This document shows, piece after piece, positions 45,652-54,359 of a stretch of DNA of 64,000 nt (its first letter is position 1; each line of letters opens with the position of its first letter). Position numbers and translations under genes: made by a program. The notes beneath the pieces are model-generated. The model was not told the DNA's origin. It did no database searches and saw only the letters and a list, made by a program, of their open reading frames with translations. The stretch is from Roseiarcus sp963742305. Lineage in GTDB: Bacteria > Pseudomonadota > Alphaproteobacteria > Rhizobiales > Beijerinckiaceae. Location of the stretch: positions 1 to 64,000 of the forward strand of contig CAVULN010000046.1 of the NCBI GenBank assembly GCA_963742305.1, in the 5' to 3' direction.

Positions 45652-46635
45652 CTATCCGCCCTTCCCCCATTTCCCCGGCCAGGGCGTCTCGGGCACGGGG
45701 GTCAGCGGCGGCTTGCCGTCGGCCCAGGCGAACACATTGTCGATCACGCATTGGGCCATCGCCCGGCGGGTCCTGACCGACGCCGAGCCGACGTGGGGCA
45801 GCAGCACCGCGTTGTCGAGCGCAATCAGCTCCTTGGGCACGTTCGGCTCGTCCTCGAACACGTCGAGCCCCGCGGCGAGGATCCTGCCCGTCCGCAAAGC
45901 CTCGATCAGCGCCTTCTCGTCGACCAGCGAGCCCCGCGCGATGTTGATGAGCACGCCGTCGGGGCCGAGCGCGTCCAGAACCTGCGTGTTGATGATGTGG
46001 CGGGTGGCCGGGCCGCCGGGCGCGACGACGATCAGAACGTCGGCGGCCTTGGCCATGTCGATCAGCGAGGGATAGTAACGATGAGCGACGTCGGGCTGGG
46101 GGTGGCGGCCGTGATAGACGACGTCGAGCCCGAACGCGCTGACGCGCCTCGCGATCGCCTTGCCGATGCGCCCAAGCCCGAGAATGCCCACGGTGCGGCC
46201 CCTCAGCGAGGGGCTGAGCGGATAGCCGCCCTTGGCCGCCCAGAGGCCCGCGCGCAGATGCCGCTCCGCCTGCGGCAACTGGCGCACCGTCATGATCATG
46301 AGCCCGAGGGCTGTGTCGGCGACTTCCTCGTCGAGCACGCCCGGCGTGTTGGTGACGGTGATTCCGAGCCTCCCCGCGGCCCTGGCGTCGATATTGTCGT
46401 AGCCGACGCCGAAACTCGAGATGATCTCGAGATGAGGGAACCGGCGCATATAGGCCTCGTCGACTGGCGCGTGCGCGCCGGTCATCGCGATCGCCCGGAT
46501 CCGCGGCGCCCATTCGGCGAGCCACTGGTCGGGGTTGGGCTCGAGCCACAGCCGGTGCAGCGTGAGCCGCGCGCCGATCTCGTCTTCGATCAGCGCCATG
46601 CCCTTGGAGGGCATCAGGACATCGGTGGATTTCAT
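45652..46635 (-). CDS. 2-hydroxyacid dehydrogenase (glyoxylate/hydroxypyruvate reductase-like)
   Basis: D-isomer-specific NAD(P)-dependent dehydrogenase of 327 residues. Motifs: GVGYDNIDARAAGRLGI, cofactor GILGLGRIGKAIARRV, catalytic Arg in LINIARGSLVDEKAL, Glu in LDVFEDEPNVP and His in LLPHVGSASVRTRRAM. The residue after the dinucleotide fold (YHGRHPQP) suggests NADP(H). Hydroxypyruvate or glyoxylate is a likely substrate; in serine-cycle methylotrophs this is a pathway step, but related enzymes act on other 2-hydroxyacids. The start ATG at 46635 is used instead of the unconserved upstream extension. It is divergent from recF (56 bases). Confidence 0.88.
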   Translation of the reverse strand: MKSTDVLMPSKGMALIEDEIGARLTLHRLWLEPNPDQWLAEWAPRIRAIAMTGAHAPVDEAYMRRFPHLEIISSFGVGYDNIDARAAGRLGITVTNTPGVLDEEVADTALGLMIMTVRQLPQAERHLRAGLWAAKGGYPLSPSLRGRTVGILGLGRIGKAIARRVSAFGLDVVYHGRHPQPDVAHRYYPSLIDMAKAADVLIVVAPGGPATRHIINTQVLDALGPDGVLINIARGSLVDEKALIEALRTGRILAAGLDVFEDEPNVPKELIALDNAVLLPHVGSASVRTRRAMAQCVIDNVFAWADGKPPLTPVPETPWPGKWGKGG

Positions 46636-46691
46636 CGCTTCCCCCTTTCCCGCTTTCGCAAGCCCGCCGGACGTGGCACACGCCCTCGCCC

Positions 46692-47889
46692 ATGACCAGC
46701 CTTGAGGGCGCACACGAAGCTTGGCGGCGCCCGCGCGTGCGGCGCGTCATGCTCAACGATTTCCGCTCTTACGCCGCGCTCGACCTTTCGCTTCGCGGCG
46801 GCCTCGTCGTCCTATGCGGCGAGAACGGCGCCGGCAAGACCAATCTCCTCGAGGCGCTGTCGCTGTTTGCTCCGGGACGCGGCCTGCGCCGGGCGGAGCT
46901 TTCGGAATGCGCGCGGAGCGGCGGCTCTGGCGGATTTGCTCTCTCGATCGAGGTCGAGGAGGAGGCCGAAACCCATCAGCTGGGCTCCGGCTGGAAACCG
47001 GGCGCGAGCGGAGAAGCGGCCGAGCGCTCAAACCGCATCGACCGCATGGCCGTCGCCTCGTCGCGCGCGTTCTCGGACCACGTGCGCGTCGTCTGGCTGA
47101 CGCCGGCGATGGATTCGCTGCTCTCCGGGCCGGCGTCCGAGCGGCGCCGCTTTCTCGACCGCTTCGTGCTGGCGATCGACCCCGGCCACGGCGCGCGGGT
47201 CTCCCAGTTCGAGCGGGCTTTGCGCGGGCGCAACCGGCTTCTCGAGGAGGGCGGGCGCAACGGAGCCTGGCTCGACGCGATCGAGCGCGAGGCGGCCGAA
47301 CTCGGGGTCGCGGTCGCCGCGGCCCGGCTCGACTGCGTGCGCCGGCTCGAGGGGCTGATCGCCGCCGGGCGCGACGATTCCTCGCCCTTTCCCTGGGCGA
47401 AGCTTGCGCTTCAGGGCGAGATCGAGCCGACGATCGAGAGCGGGCCCGCGCTCATGGCCGAAGACCGCTACCGGGCGCGTTTGCGCGACAATCGCCGCCG
47501 CGACGCCCTGGCCGGCCGCACGCTCGATCGGCCCGCATCTCTCCGATCTTGCGGTCTGGCACGGGCCGAAGCAGGCGCCGGCGGCGCATTCCTCGACCGG
47601 CGAGCAGAAGGCGCTGATTGTCGGGCTGGCGCTCGCCCATGCGCGGCTCGTCACGGAAATGTCGGGGATCGCGCCGCTCGCGCTCCTCGACGAGATCGCG
47701 GCCCATTTCGATCCGCGCCGCCGCGCCGCGCTCTACGACGCGCTCGGGAGCCTCGGCGGCCAGGTGTTCCTCACCGGCGCCGACCCGGCCGTGTTCGCCG
47801 AGCTCAAGGGCCGGGCGGAGATGTTCGAGGTTTCGGCGGAGACTGGCGTGAGGCTCGTTTCAAGCGTGGCCGGCGTCGGAGGGGGCTGA
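46692..47889 (+). CDS. recF: DNA replication and repair protein RecF, one frameshift
   Basis: SMC-like ATPase that loads RecA at gaps. P-loop GENGAGKTN at residues 43-50 within LRGGLVVLCGENGAGKTNLLEAL; LTPAMDSLLSGPASERRRFLDRF (signature of RecF); DRYRARLRDNRRRDALAGRT. After this the frame changes near 47526-47531 (GATCGGCCC where GATGGCCC is expected) and continues with HLSDLAVWHGPKQAPAAHSSTGEQKALIVGLALAHAR (ABC signature) and PLALLDEIAAHFDPRRRAALYDAL (Walker B and D-loop), ending at 47889. The span is 3n+1, fitting one extra base and a 398-residue product. dnaA/dnaN are not in the window. Confidence 0.93.
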
Positions 47890-47891
47890 AC

Positions 47892-48785
47892 CTACCAGAG
47901 CTGCCTTAAGGTGAAGCGCACGGTTTGCGAGTAAGGCTCGGTCGCGGGCTTGGCGACCACACGCTCGTAGTTCAGCCCCATATCGGCGCCGCGCCACAGG
48001 CGCAGTCCCATGCCCGCCCCGATCCGGAGCGTGTTCGCCATGTTGTCCTGATCGATCCCGTCGATGGCCGTCTCGCCGCCGAGATTGTAATAGGCGTCGG
48101 CCGAGAGCCAGAGCGCGTCCGTGACATTGCGGCTTAGGTGCTCCTCGAGCCGAAGCAGCGGTCTCTGCGACAGCGTTTGCGCTCCGTTGACGAGATAATT
48201 GTCATTGTTGGTGAACACGCGGCCCGAAAAATAGGTCTCGATCCAGGTCCATCCCTGATCGGGCGTGTAGCTGAAATTGACGGTCGGCGAGATCATCCAG
48301 CGGTTTGCGCTCGGGTTGATCGGAGAGGTCGGACTGTATGTCCCGAGCGGCGTCGTCACCAAAAGATGGAAGCTCGAAAAGGTCTGGGGCACGAAGGACT
48401 GGAACTGCTCGCGGGTCAGCGCAGGCCCGCCGAAAATGTTCATCTGCCAGAGGAAGCCGACGTCGGAGACGCCGTTCGTGCTGGCGCGGAACGGGCCGGC
48501 GCTGGTGTCGATCAGCGCATAGGGGAGAACCAGCGAAAAGCCTCCGGTGCGGCCCCAGTAATCCATGATGCGGGTGAGCACGACCGACTGGGCGAACACG
48601 TTCGAGCGAACGCCGGGGATCGTGTCCGTCCCGTCCTCGGGGGTCAGCGAGGTCGTGTAGCCGGCGTTATAGGTGAAGAGCCAACTGTCGACCGGGGCGT
48701 TGAGGTAGTCGCGCGCCGAGCCGGCGTGGGCGGCGGCGGGCCACAGCGCCGCCGCGACGCACGCACTTACGAAAAGTCGCTTCAC
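47892..48785 (-). CDS. MetA-pathway-of-phenol-degradation-type outer membrane protein
   Basis: Exported beta-barrel-like protein of 297 residues. Signal peptide VKRLFVSACVAAALWPAAAHA, then alternating amphipathic strands ending in an aromatic-terminated strand (SQTVRFTLRQLW), typical of an outer-membrane barrel. Blocks LVTTPLGTYSP, NPSANRWMISPTVNFSYTPDQGWTWIETYFSGRVFTNN and RRGADMGLNYERV-like repeats fit PF13557 (phenol MetA deg), a transporter-like family of unknown cargo. The start at GTG 48785 is preferred over TTG 48809. It is convergent with recF with a 2-base gap. Confidence 0.8.
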   Translation of the reverse strand: MKRLFVSACVAAALWPAAAHAGSARDYLNAPVDSWLFTYNAGYTTSLTPEDGTDTIPGVRSNVFAQSVVLTRIMDYWGRTGGFSLVLPYALIDTSAGPFRASTNGVSDVGFLWQMNIFGGPALTREQFQSFVPQTFSSFHLLVTTPLGTYSPTSPINPSANRWMISPTVNFSYTPDQGWTWIETYFSGRVFTNNDNYLVNGAQTLSQRPLLRLEEHLSRNVTDALWLSADAYYNLGGETAIDGIDQDNMANTLRIGAGMGLRLWRGADMGLNYERVVAKPATEPYSQTVRFTLRQLW

Positions 48786-48864
48786 CGGAGATCCGTTTGG
48801 CGCGCGCAATCCAGCCCCCCAAAGCGCGCGCCCAATCGGCAGGCGCGCGCCCGTCGAGCGACGC

Positions 48865-50518
48865 TTACGCCCGCCGCGAGAAGGCGATGTCGTCGTCGAT
48901 CACCGCGCCAGGTCCGACCGGAACCCGTCCGGGCCTTGGCTGATGAAGATTGTGGAAGACGATCTTGTCGCGGTGCACCTTGCGCAGAAAATCGGCGAAC
49001 ACGTCGATCGTCAGTTGCTCGCCGGGGCAGCGCCGGTAGCCGAAGCCGAACGGCGCAAAACCGGCGTAGTCGCAGAGCGGCGCCGGCTTTCCGTCGGTCA
49101 CCGCGAACACGGTGCCGAAACCGCTGTTGGTGATGTCGGTCTTGCGCCCGTCGCTGACGGGGAGCGTGGTGATGTCGAACGGGCAGCGCGGCAGGCCGAT
49201 CTGCTTGCATTTGGCCTCGTCGATCTCGGCGCTGGTCGGCACGCCGAGATAGCGTTCGGGGTCGAACCGGTCAGGCTCGTTCCAGAGCCGCGGGTCGAAG
49301 CTCGTGTCGGTGTGCGGCGTGTTCATGTAGGAATGGCGCTCGTAGGGAACCCCGAACTGGGCGAACGGGGAGCCGCCATAGAAGGATCCCGCCCGCGCGT
49401 CGGTGATCGCGGAAATGCTGCCGCCGTTGGGCGAAATGGTGCGGAAAAGCTCCATGACGAGAAGCTCGATGGGCGTGTAGGGCTTGCCGTTGGCGTTGTC
49501 GAAGTCGCCGCTCATCGTTTTGCTCGAACGCCGCGCGCACCGCCGGATCGCCGCCGTTCTCGTTGAGGCGCGTCATGATTCCGAAGATCGAATTGCCCCA
49601 CTGGCTCAGCGCCACGAAATTGTGGAAGCATTCGAAGACGACGTCCCTCTTGGCGAAATATTTCCCGTCGCCGGCGTTCTTGAGCCAGTAATAGGCGATC
49701 GTCTTGTCGGCGTCGGCGATCCGGCCTTTCTCGATGTCGTCGAGCCTCTCGTCGATCCACTCGGTGAGGAACGGGCGCAGCGCGCGCACGGTCATGTAGT
49801 TTTGGTAGACGATCTCGTGCAGGGGGTTGCGGTAGGCGAGCACCGTGTTGAAGGCCTCGCCGATCGTGCGGACCTGAGGCGGCACGGCGTCGCCCTTCAC
49901 GCCGAGATGCAGATCCCAGTAGATGTCCCAGTAATCGTCGAGATAGTGGCGCATGAACGGCTTGTCGGCATGCTGCGGATCGAACAGCTTGTCGAGAAAG
50001 TCGACCACCTTGGCCTGATATTTCGGCGCATAAAGGTCGGGGGTGACCCCGGCGAAATAGATGCGCTTGCGCAGGTTGTCGGGGCCGCGATTTTCGAGGC
50101 CTTCGAGAAAGACGGTCACGCCGTCCGAAGGCGTCGGCTTCCAGTCCTCGTACAGCATGCCCCAGAAATCCCAGGGGATCGCGTCCTGCTTGGTGAGCGG
50201 CAGGTCGATCATCGGCAGGATCGGGCGCTCGCCCGCGAAGATGCTGCCGAGAAAGAACGGAACGACGGCGTTCTCGACATAGTCGCGGTCGAAATGGCTC
50301 GGGATCGTGGCGCGAAACTTGGCCAGCGCCCCCGACAGGTCGGGCGCGTCGGGCGCCGCTGCGGCCTGGGTCGCGGAGAGTGCGCCCGCCGCGACGGCGG
50401 CGGCGCCGAAAAGCAGCGCTCGCCGCTCAAGTGAAACTTGTGTGAGATTATCCGCGGCAACCTGGAGATCATTGGAAGGATCTTCGGCGCAATCTGATGG
50501 TTTCTTGCACTCGGTCAT
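48865..50518 (-). CDS. Cytochrome P450 with a twin-arginine-like N-terminal signal, one frameshift
   Basis: P450 of about 550 residues. The heme ligand region is FAPFGFGYRRCPGEQL (FxxGxRxCxG). The K-helix ExxR is in VMELFRTISPNGG and the meander in DPRLWNEPDRFDPERYLG. The expected I-helix reads FECFHNFVALSQWGNSIFGIMTRL and lacks the acid-alcohol pair (A/GGx[DE]T) of monooxygenases, so this could be an isomerase/dehydratase- or peroxygenase-type P450. The N-terminus has ERRALLFGAAAVAAGALSA with RR at residues 32-33 and AxA-type cleavage sites, resembling a Tat signal. The frame changes near 49512-49518 (an extra G before ATGAGCGGCGAC); the span is 3n+1. A strong RBS (AGGAGGAGA) precedes the ATG at 50518. 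No ferredoxin or reductase gene is adjacent. Confidence 0.85.
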
Positions 50519-50557
50519 ACCGTCTCCTCCTAGACAACAGCAATTTTAGACTTGCGC

Positions 50558-50572
50558 TTACAACGGTTGTAA
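50558..50572. promoter_or_regulatory. Perfect palindrome (operator candidate) upstream of the P450
   Basis: TTACAAC-G-GTTGTAA, two perfect 7-base arms around one base, 40-54 bases upstream of the P450 start. On the minus strand it overlaps a possible -35 (TTACAA), with TAAAAT 18 bases further on. Such a palindrome is the usual shape of a dimeric repressor site (TetR or similar), but no regulator gene is next to it. Confidence 0.55.
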
Positions 50573-50678
50573 TCATGACGCTTTAATGACCGTTCGCCGG
50601 CCAAAGTACAGGCCGATCAGGTAACGCAGTCAACCGGCCGTTGGAGGGATCGCTTTGGCGCCGGCTAGCCTGAACGCC

Positions 50679-51281
50679 TCACGCGTGGCCGGCGTCGGAG
50701 GATAGCATCCCTTCGTCGACGCCGAGGATCGCCAGCGCCCGGTCGTATTTCCGGTCGAAATCGAGGTCGAAGATGAGGCCGGGGTCGGCGGGGCAGGTCA
50801 GCCAGCCGTTGGCCAGGATCTCGCTCTCGAGCTGGCCTGAGGCCCAGCCCGCGTAGCCGAGCGCCAGCACCGCCTGCGACGGGCCCTCGCCGTGAGCGAT
50901 CGCGCGCAGGATGTCGAGCGTGGCGGTCAGGCAGACCTGCTCGCCGATCTTGACCGTGGAATCATTGGCGCCGTAGTCGTCGGAATGGAGAACGAAGCCG
51001 CGCCCCGTCTCGACCGGCCCGCCGCGCAGCACGCGGACGCCCTGCGCGCTGGGCGGCAGGCGGATCGCTTCGGTTTCCGGCACAATGTCGAGCTGCGCCA
51101 GCAATTGCCCGAAGTCGATCTCCTCCGCCCGCTGGTTGATGACGATGCCCATGGCGCCGTCGTCGCGATGGGCGCACATATAGACGACCGAGCGGGCGAA
51201 CGGGCCTTCCCGAAGCGAGGGCATCGCGATCAGGAACTGTCCTTCCAGGCTGGTCGGCGGCGGGGGGTCAGCCCGTTTCAT
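50679..51281 (-). CDS. YqgE/AlgH family protein (UPF0301)
   Basis: 200-residue cytosolic protein of the YqgE/AlgH family: LEGQFLIAMPSLREGPFARSVVYMCAHRDDGAMGIVINQ (the defining N-terminal block), RLPPSAQGVRVLRGGPVETGRGFVLHSDDY and ALGYAGWASGQLESEILANGWLTCPAD. In Pseudomonas, AlgH was first linked to alginate regulation; the molecular role remains unclear. It is a single gene, intact, divergent from the DsbD-domain gene (about 80 bases). Confidence 0.92.
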   Translation of the reverse strand: MKRADPPPPTSLEGQFLIAMPSLREGPFARSVVYMCAHRDDGAMGIVINQRAEEIDFGQLLAQLDIVPETEAIRLPPSAQGVRVLRGGPVETGRGFVLHSDDYGANDSTVKIGEQVCLTATLDILRAIAHGEGPSQAVLALGYAGWASGQLESEILANGWLTCPADPGLIFDLDFDRKYDRALAILGVDEGMLSSDAGHA

Positions 51282-51362
51282 GATCGTCTCTTAAACCTCG
51301 CGCCCGCACGCGCGATGCACTGAAGCTAGTCGAAATTTGCGACATGGTATAGGCGGGAAGAG

Positions 51363-52193
51363 ATGAGCGCAGGACGGTTGGCGGAGAGGCTTTGCGCCGC
51401 GGCACGCGCGCCCATGGGCGCCGCGCTCGCCTTTGCCGTTCTGGGTCTCCCGGCGTTCGCCGATCCGTTCTCGACCGATTGGGCTCAAACCGCGAAGTCT
51501 CAGGCGCGCCTGATCGCGGCGGGCCGCGACCTCGCCGGGTTCGAGATCGCCCTTTCCCCCGGCGCGATCACCTACTGGCGCGATCCCGGCGACGCCGGCC
51601 TGCCGCCGACGCTGGACTTTTCCGCCTCCGACAATGTGGCGAGCGTCGAGACGCTCTTTCCCGCGCCAAGGCGCATCGCCGAGGCCGACGGCGGGGAGGC
51701 GTTCGGCTACGAGGGCGGCGTCGTCTTTCCGCTCAGGGTCAAGCCGCGGGACCCGGAAAAGCCGATGACGCTGAGGCTCAACGCCGATTTCGCGGTGTGC
51801 GAGAAGGTTTGCCTGCCGGCAAAGGCGCATCTGGCGCTCGAGCTCCCGTCCCTTTCGCCTTCTCCCTACGCGGAGGCGCTTCGAGCGGCGCTCGCCCGCG
51901 TCCCGCGCTCCGTTCCGCCCAGGGATTTCGGGGCGTTCGAGGCGGCCGGCGCGGACGCCTGGCGCCTCTGCTCGGCCCATCAGGCCGGCCCGCCGCGCGA
52001 CCTGTTCGCCGAGGCCCCCGAGGGCTGGTGGATCAAGGTCAAGCCCGCCCCCGCCGAGGGCGCGGATGACTGCTTCACGCTCACGGTCGGCGGCAAGCCG
52101 AAAGACGCCGCCCTCCCCGTCGCGCTCAGACTGACGCTGACCGGCGGCGCGGGGCCGGTCGAGACGACGGTCGAAGCCGGGGCGCGATCTTAA
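51363..52193 (+). CDS. Protein-disulfide reductase DsbD N-terminal-like domain protein
   Basis: 276-residue exported protein with a signal region ending in FAVLGLPAFA, then a DsbD-alpha/ScsB-type domain: ITYWRDPGDAGLPPTLDFSASDNV, FGYEGGVVFPLRV and the redox cysteines in NADFAVCEKVCLPAKAHLAL (CxxxC). No transmembrane DsbD-beta or thioredoxin domain is attached, so it is a stand-alone periplasmic module. It probably exchanges electrons with a partner such as ScsB/DsbD elsewhere, or binds copper through the Cys pair. It is convergent with the RidA-family gene. Confidence 0.85.
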   Translation: MSAGRLAERLCAAARAPMGAALAFAVLGLPAFADPFSTDWAQTAKSQARLIAAGRDLAGFEIALSPGAITYWRDPGDAGLPPTLDFSASDNVASVETLFPAPRRIAEADGGEAFGYEGGVVFPLRVKPRDPEKPMTLRLNADFAVCEKVCLPAKAHLALELPSLSPSPYAEALRAALARVPRSVPPRDFGAFEAAGADAWRLCSAHQAGPPRDLFAEAPEGWWIKVKPAPAEGADDCFTLTVGGKPKDAALPVALRLTLTGGAGPVETTVEAGARS

Positions 52194-52202
52194 GTTCCCG
52201 TC

Positions 52203-52607
52203 TCAAGACATCCCGTTCTGATCGGCCCGGAAGCAGTCGATCTCGACTTCGACCAGCCACTCGGGATCGATGAACCGCGCGACCCCGACAAAGGTCGAGG
52301 CTGGGCGAATTTCGCCGAAGACCTCGCCGTGCGCGCGGGCGGCTTCCCGCCAGCGATCGATGTCGGTGAGCATCACGCGCGTCCGCGCCACATCCTCGAT
52401 TCGTCCGCCGGCCTCCTCGATCGCCCGGAGAGCGATGGCGAGGCAGGCCCTGGTCTGCCCATAGACGTCGCCCGGGCAAGCCGCCCGGCCGTCGGCGCCG
52501 ATCGGCGCGGTCCCCGCCACCGCCAGATAGGGGCCGCAGCGGACGGCGCGCGAGAATCCGATTTGAGGCTCCAGAGGGGAGCCGGACGAGACAAGCCGGC
52601 GAGGCAT
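52203..52607 (-). CDS. RidA/YjgF-YER057c family protein
   Basis: 134-residue protein of the RidA superfamily. MPRRLVSSGSPLEPQIGFSRAVRCGPYLAVAGTAPIG, then QTRACLAIALRAIEEAGGRIEDVARTRVMLTDIDRW, and RPASTFVGVARFIDPEWLVEVEIDCF. The Arg that binds substrate carboxylates is present in VARTRVMLTD. The late block TFVGVARFIDPEWLVEVE is that of Rid subfamily members other than strict RidA, so deaminase activity on 2-aminoacrylate is not certain. The ATG at 52607 follows TTGGAG. Confidence 0.9.
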   Translation of the reverse strand: MPRRLVSSGSPLEPQIGFSRAVRCGPYLAVAGTAPIGADGRAACPGDVYGQTRACLAIALRAIEEAGGRIEDVARTRVMLTDIDRWREAARAHGEVFGEIRPASTFVGVARFIDPEWLVEVEIDCFRADQNGMS

Positions 52608-52732
52608 GAGGCGGTCTCCAAGGTCAATGGCCCGCTCCTGCGGGCGAGCGCGGCCCAGGGTCAATCCCGGCCCTCGCCTCGCCTCCGCCCGCGGTTTCTG
52701 TATAGTGCCGAGCGACCCATCCGGAGTCGTTC

Positions 52733-52963
52733 GTGCCCGCTCAGTTCCCGCAATCCTTGGCGACGCGCTTAAGCGCGCTCGCAATAGTGTTCGCGCTCGG
52801 TCTTGGCGGTTGCGGCCGGTACGGCCCGCTCGAGCCTCCCGGGACGAGCGCCCCCAAACCGGCAAGCTCGAACCCCGGCGGCATGAACGGGCTCTCCCAC
52901 CCGGCGATCCCGCCGATCGTCCCGCCGAAGCAGCCGTTCTTCCTCGATCCCCTGCTCAAATAG
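52733..52963 (+). CDS. lptM: LPS translocon maturation chaperone LptM (small lipoprotein)
   Basis: 76-residue lipoprotein starting with GTG: a hydrophobic signal, then lipobox LGGC at residues 24-27 and the diagnostic GCGRYGPLEPP. A Pro-rich tail follows (HPAIPPIVPPKQPFFLDPLLK). LptM (formerly YifL) helps assemble the LptD/LptE translocon by mimicking LPS binding. It lies 13 bases upstream of lysA, the conserved lptM-lysA order in proteobacteria, which supports the call despite its length. Confidence 0.9.
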   Translation: MPAQFPQSLATRLSALAIVFALGLGGCGRYGPLEPPGTSAPKPASSNPGGMNGLSHPAIPPIVPPKQPFFLDPLLK

Positions 52964-52976
52964 ACGCTTTTCGCGA

Positions 52977-54248
52977 ATGCAGCCTTTTTCCTATCGCGAC
53001 GGCGCCCTGCATTGCGAGGACGTCGCCCTGGCGGCCATCGCGGGCGCCGTCGGAACGCCCTTCTATTGCTATTCGAGCACCGCGATCGAACAGAGCTTCG
53101 AGGCCTTTCGAGCCGCGTTCAAGGGGCAGAACGCCGCGATTTTCTACGCCATGAAGGCCAATTCGAACCAGGCGGTGCTGACGACGCTGGCGAACCTCGG
53201 CGCGGGCATGGACATCGTGAGCGAGGGGGAGCTGAGACGGGCCTTGGCCGCCGGCGTTCCCGGGAATCGCATCATCTTCTCCGGCGTCGGCAAGACGCTC
53301 GCTGAGATGAAGCTGGGGCTGAAGGAGAAAATTTTCTGCTTCAACGTCGAATCGGAGGCGGAGCTCGAGGCGCTGTCGCGCGCGGCCTCGAGCCAGGGCG
53401 CCGTCGCGCCGGTCGCCATCCGCGTCAACCCGGACGTCGACGCGCTGACCCACGCCAAGATCGCGACGGGAAAATCGGAGAACAAATTCGGCGTGCCGAT
53501 CGCGCGCGCCCTCGACGTCTACGCCCGCGCCCGCGCGTTGCCGGGGATCAAGGTCGAGGGGGTCGACATGCATATCGGCTCGCAGATCACCGATCTTAAG
53601 CCGTTCGACAACGCCTTCGCCCTGATGGCCGAGTTCGTGCAGGCGCTCAGGGCCGCGGGCCATGCAATCGAGCATGTCGATCTCGGCGGGGGCCTCGGCA
53701 TCGCCTACCGCAACGACAATCACCCCCCGCCGACGCCCGAGCAATACGCGAAGGTCGTCGCCGCGCGCATGGCCACGCTCGGCTGCCAGATCATTCTGGA
53801 GCCGGGGCGCGCGATCGTGGGCCAGGCCGGCGCGCTGGTCGCCTCGACGCTTTACCTCAAGAAGGGCGACAACAAGCGTTTCGTGATCGTCGATGCGGCG
53901 ATGAACGATCTCGTGCGGCCGACGCTCTATGACGCCCACCACGACATCCTGCCGGTGAAAGCGCCCGAGCCGCACGCCGCGCATCTCGCCCGAAGCGACG
54001 TGGTCGGCCCGGTCTGCGAAAGCGGCGACTATCTGGCGCTCGGCCGCGACCTGCCCGAACTCGCCGCGGGCGACCTCATCGCGGTGATGAGCGCGGGCGC
54101 CTATGGCGCGGTGCAGGCCGGAACCTACAACACCCGCCTGCTCGTTCCCGAAGTGCTGGTGAAGGGGGCCGAATACGCCATCGTGCGGCCGCGGCGGACT
54201 TACGACGAATTGATCGGCCTCGACACACTTCCGCCGTGGTTGGGGTGA
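52977..54248 (+). CDS. lysA: Diaminopimelate decarboxylase
   Basis: PLP enzyme converting meso-DAP to L-lysine; 423 residues. The PLP lysine is K60 in IFYAMKANSNQAV. Other sites: DIVSEGELRRAL, HIGSQITDLKPF, HVDLGGGLGIAY (phosphate-binding glycines), ILEPGRAIVGQAG and the catalytic Cys of the neighbouring subunit in GPVCESGDYLALG. The C-terminal barrel ends in VRPRRTYDELIGLD. It is translated directly after lptM. The frame is intact. Confidence 0.97.
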   Translation: MQPFSYRDGALHCEDVALAAIAGAVGTPFYCYSSTAIEQSFEAFRAAFKGQNAAIFYAMKANSNQAVLTTLANLGAGMDIVSEGELRRALAAGVPGNRIIFSGVGKTLAEMKLGLKEKIFCFNVESEAELEALSRAASSQGAVAPVAIRVNPDVDALTHAKIATGKSENKFGVPIARALDVYARARALPGIKVEGVDMHIGSQITDLKPFDNAFALMAEFVQALRAAGHAIEHVDLGGGLGIAYRNDNHPPPTPEQYAKVVAARMATLGCQIILEPGRAIVGQAGALVASTLYLKKGDNKRFVIVDAAMNDLVRPTLYDAHHDILPVKAPEPHAAHLARSDVVGPVCESGDYLALGRDLPELAAGDLIAVMSAGAYGAVQAGTYNTRLLVPEVLVKGAEYAIVRPRRTYDELIGLDTLPPWLG

Positions 54249-54359
54249 GGCTTGGGGGAACGGGAATCGGCGCCGGGCGTTTGCTTTGAGCGCCCACTCG
54301 AAATTCGCTCAAAAATCGCGCATAATACGGGCTCGCCAACGACGGATCGCGGCATTGCG

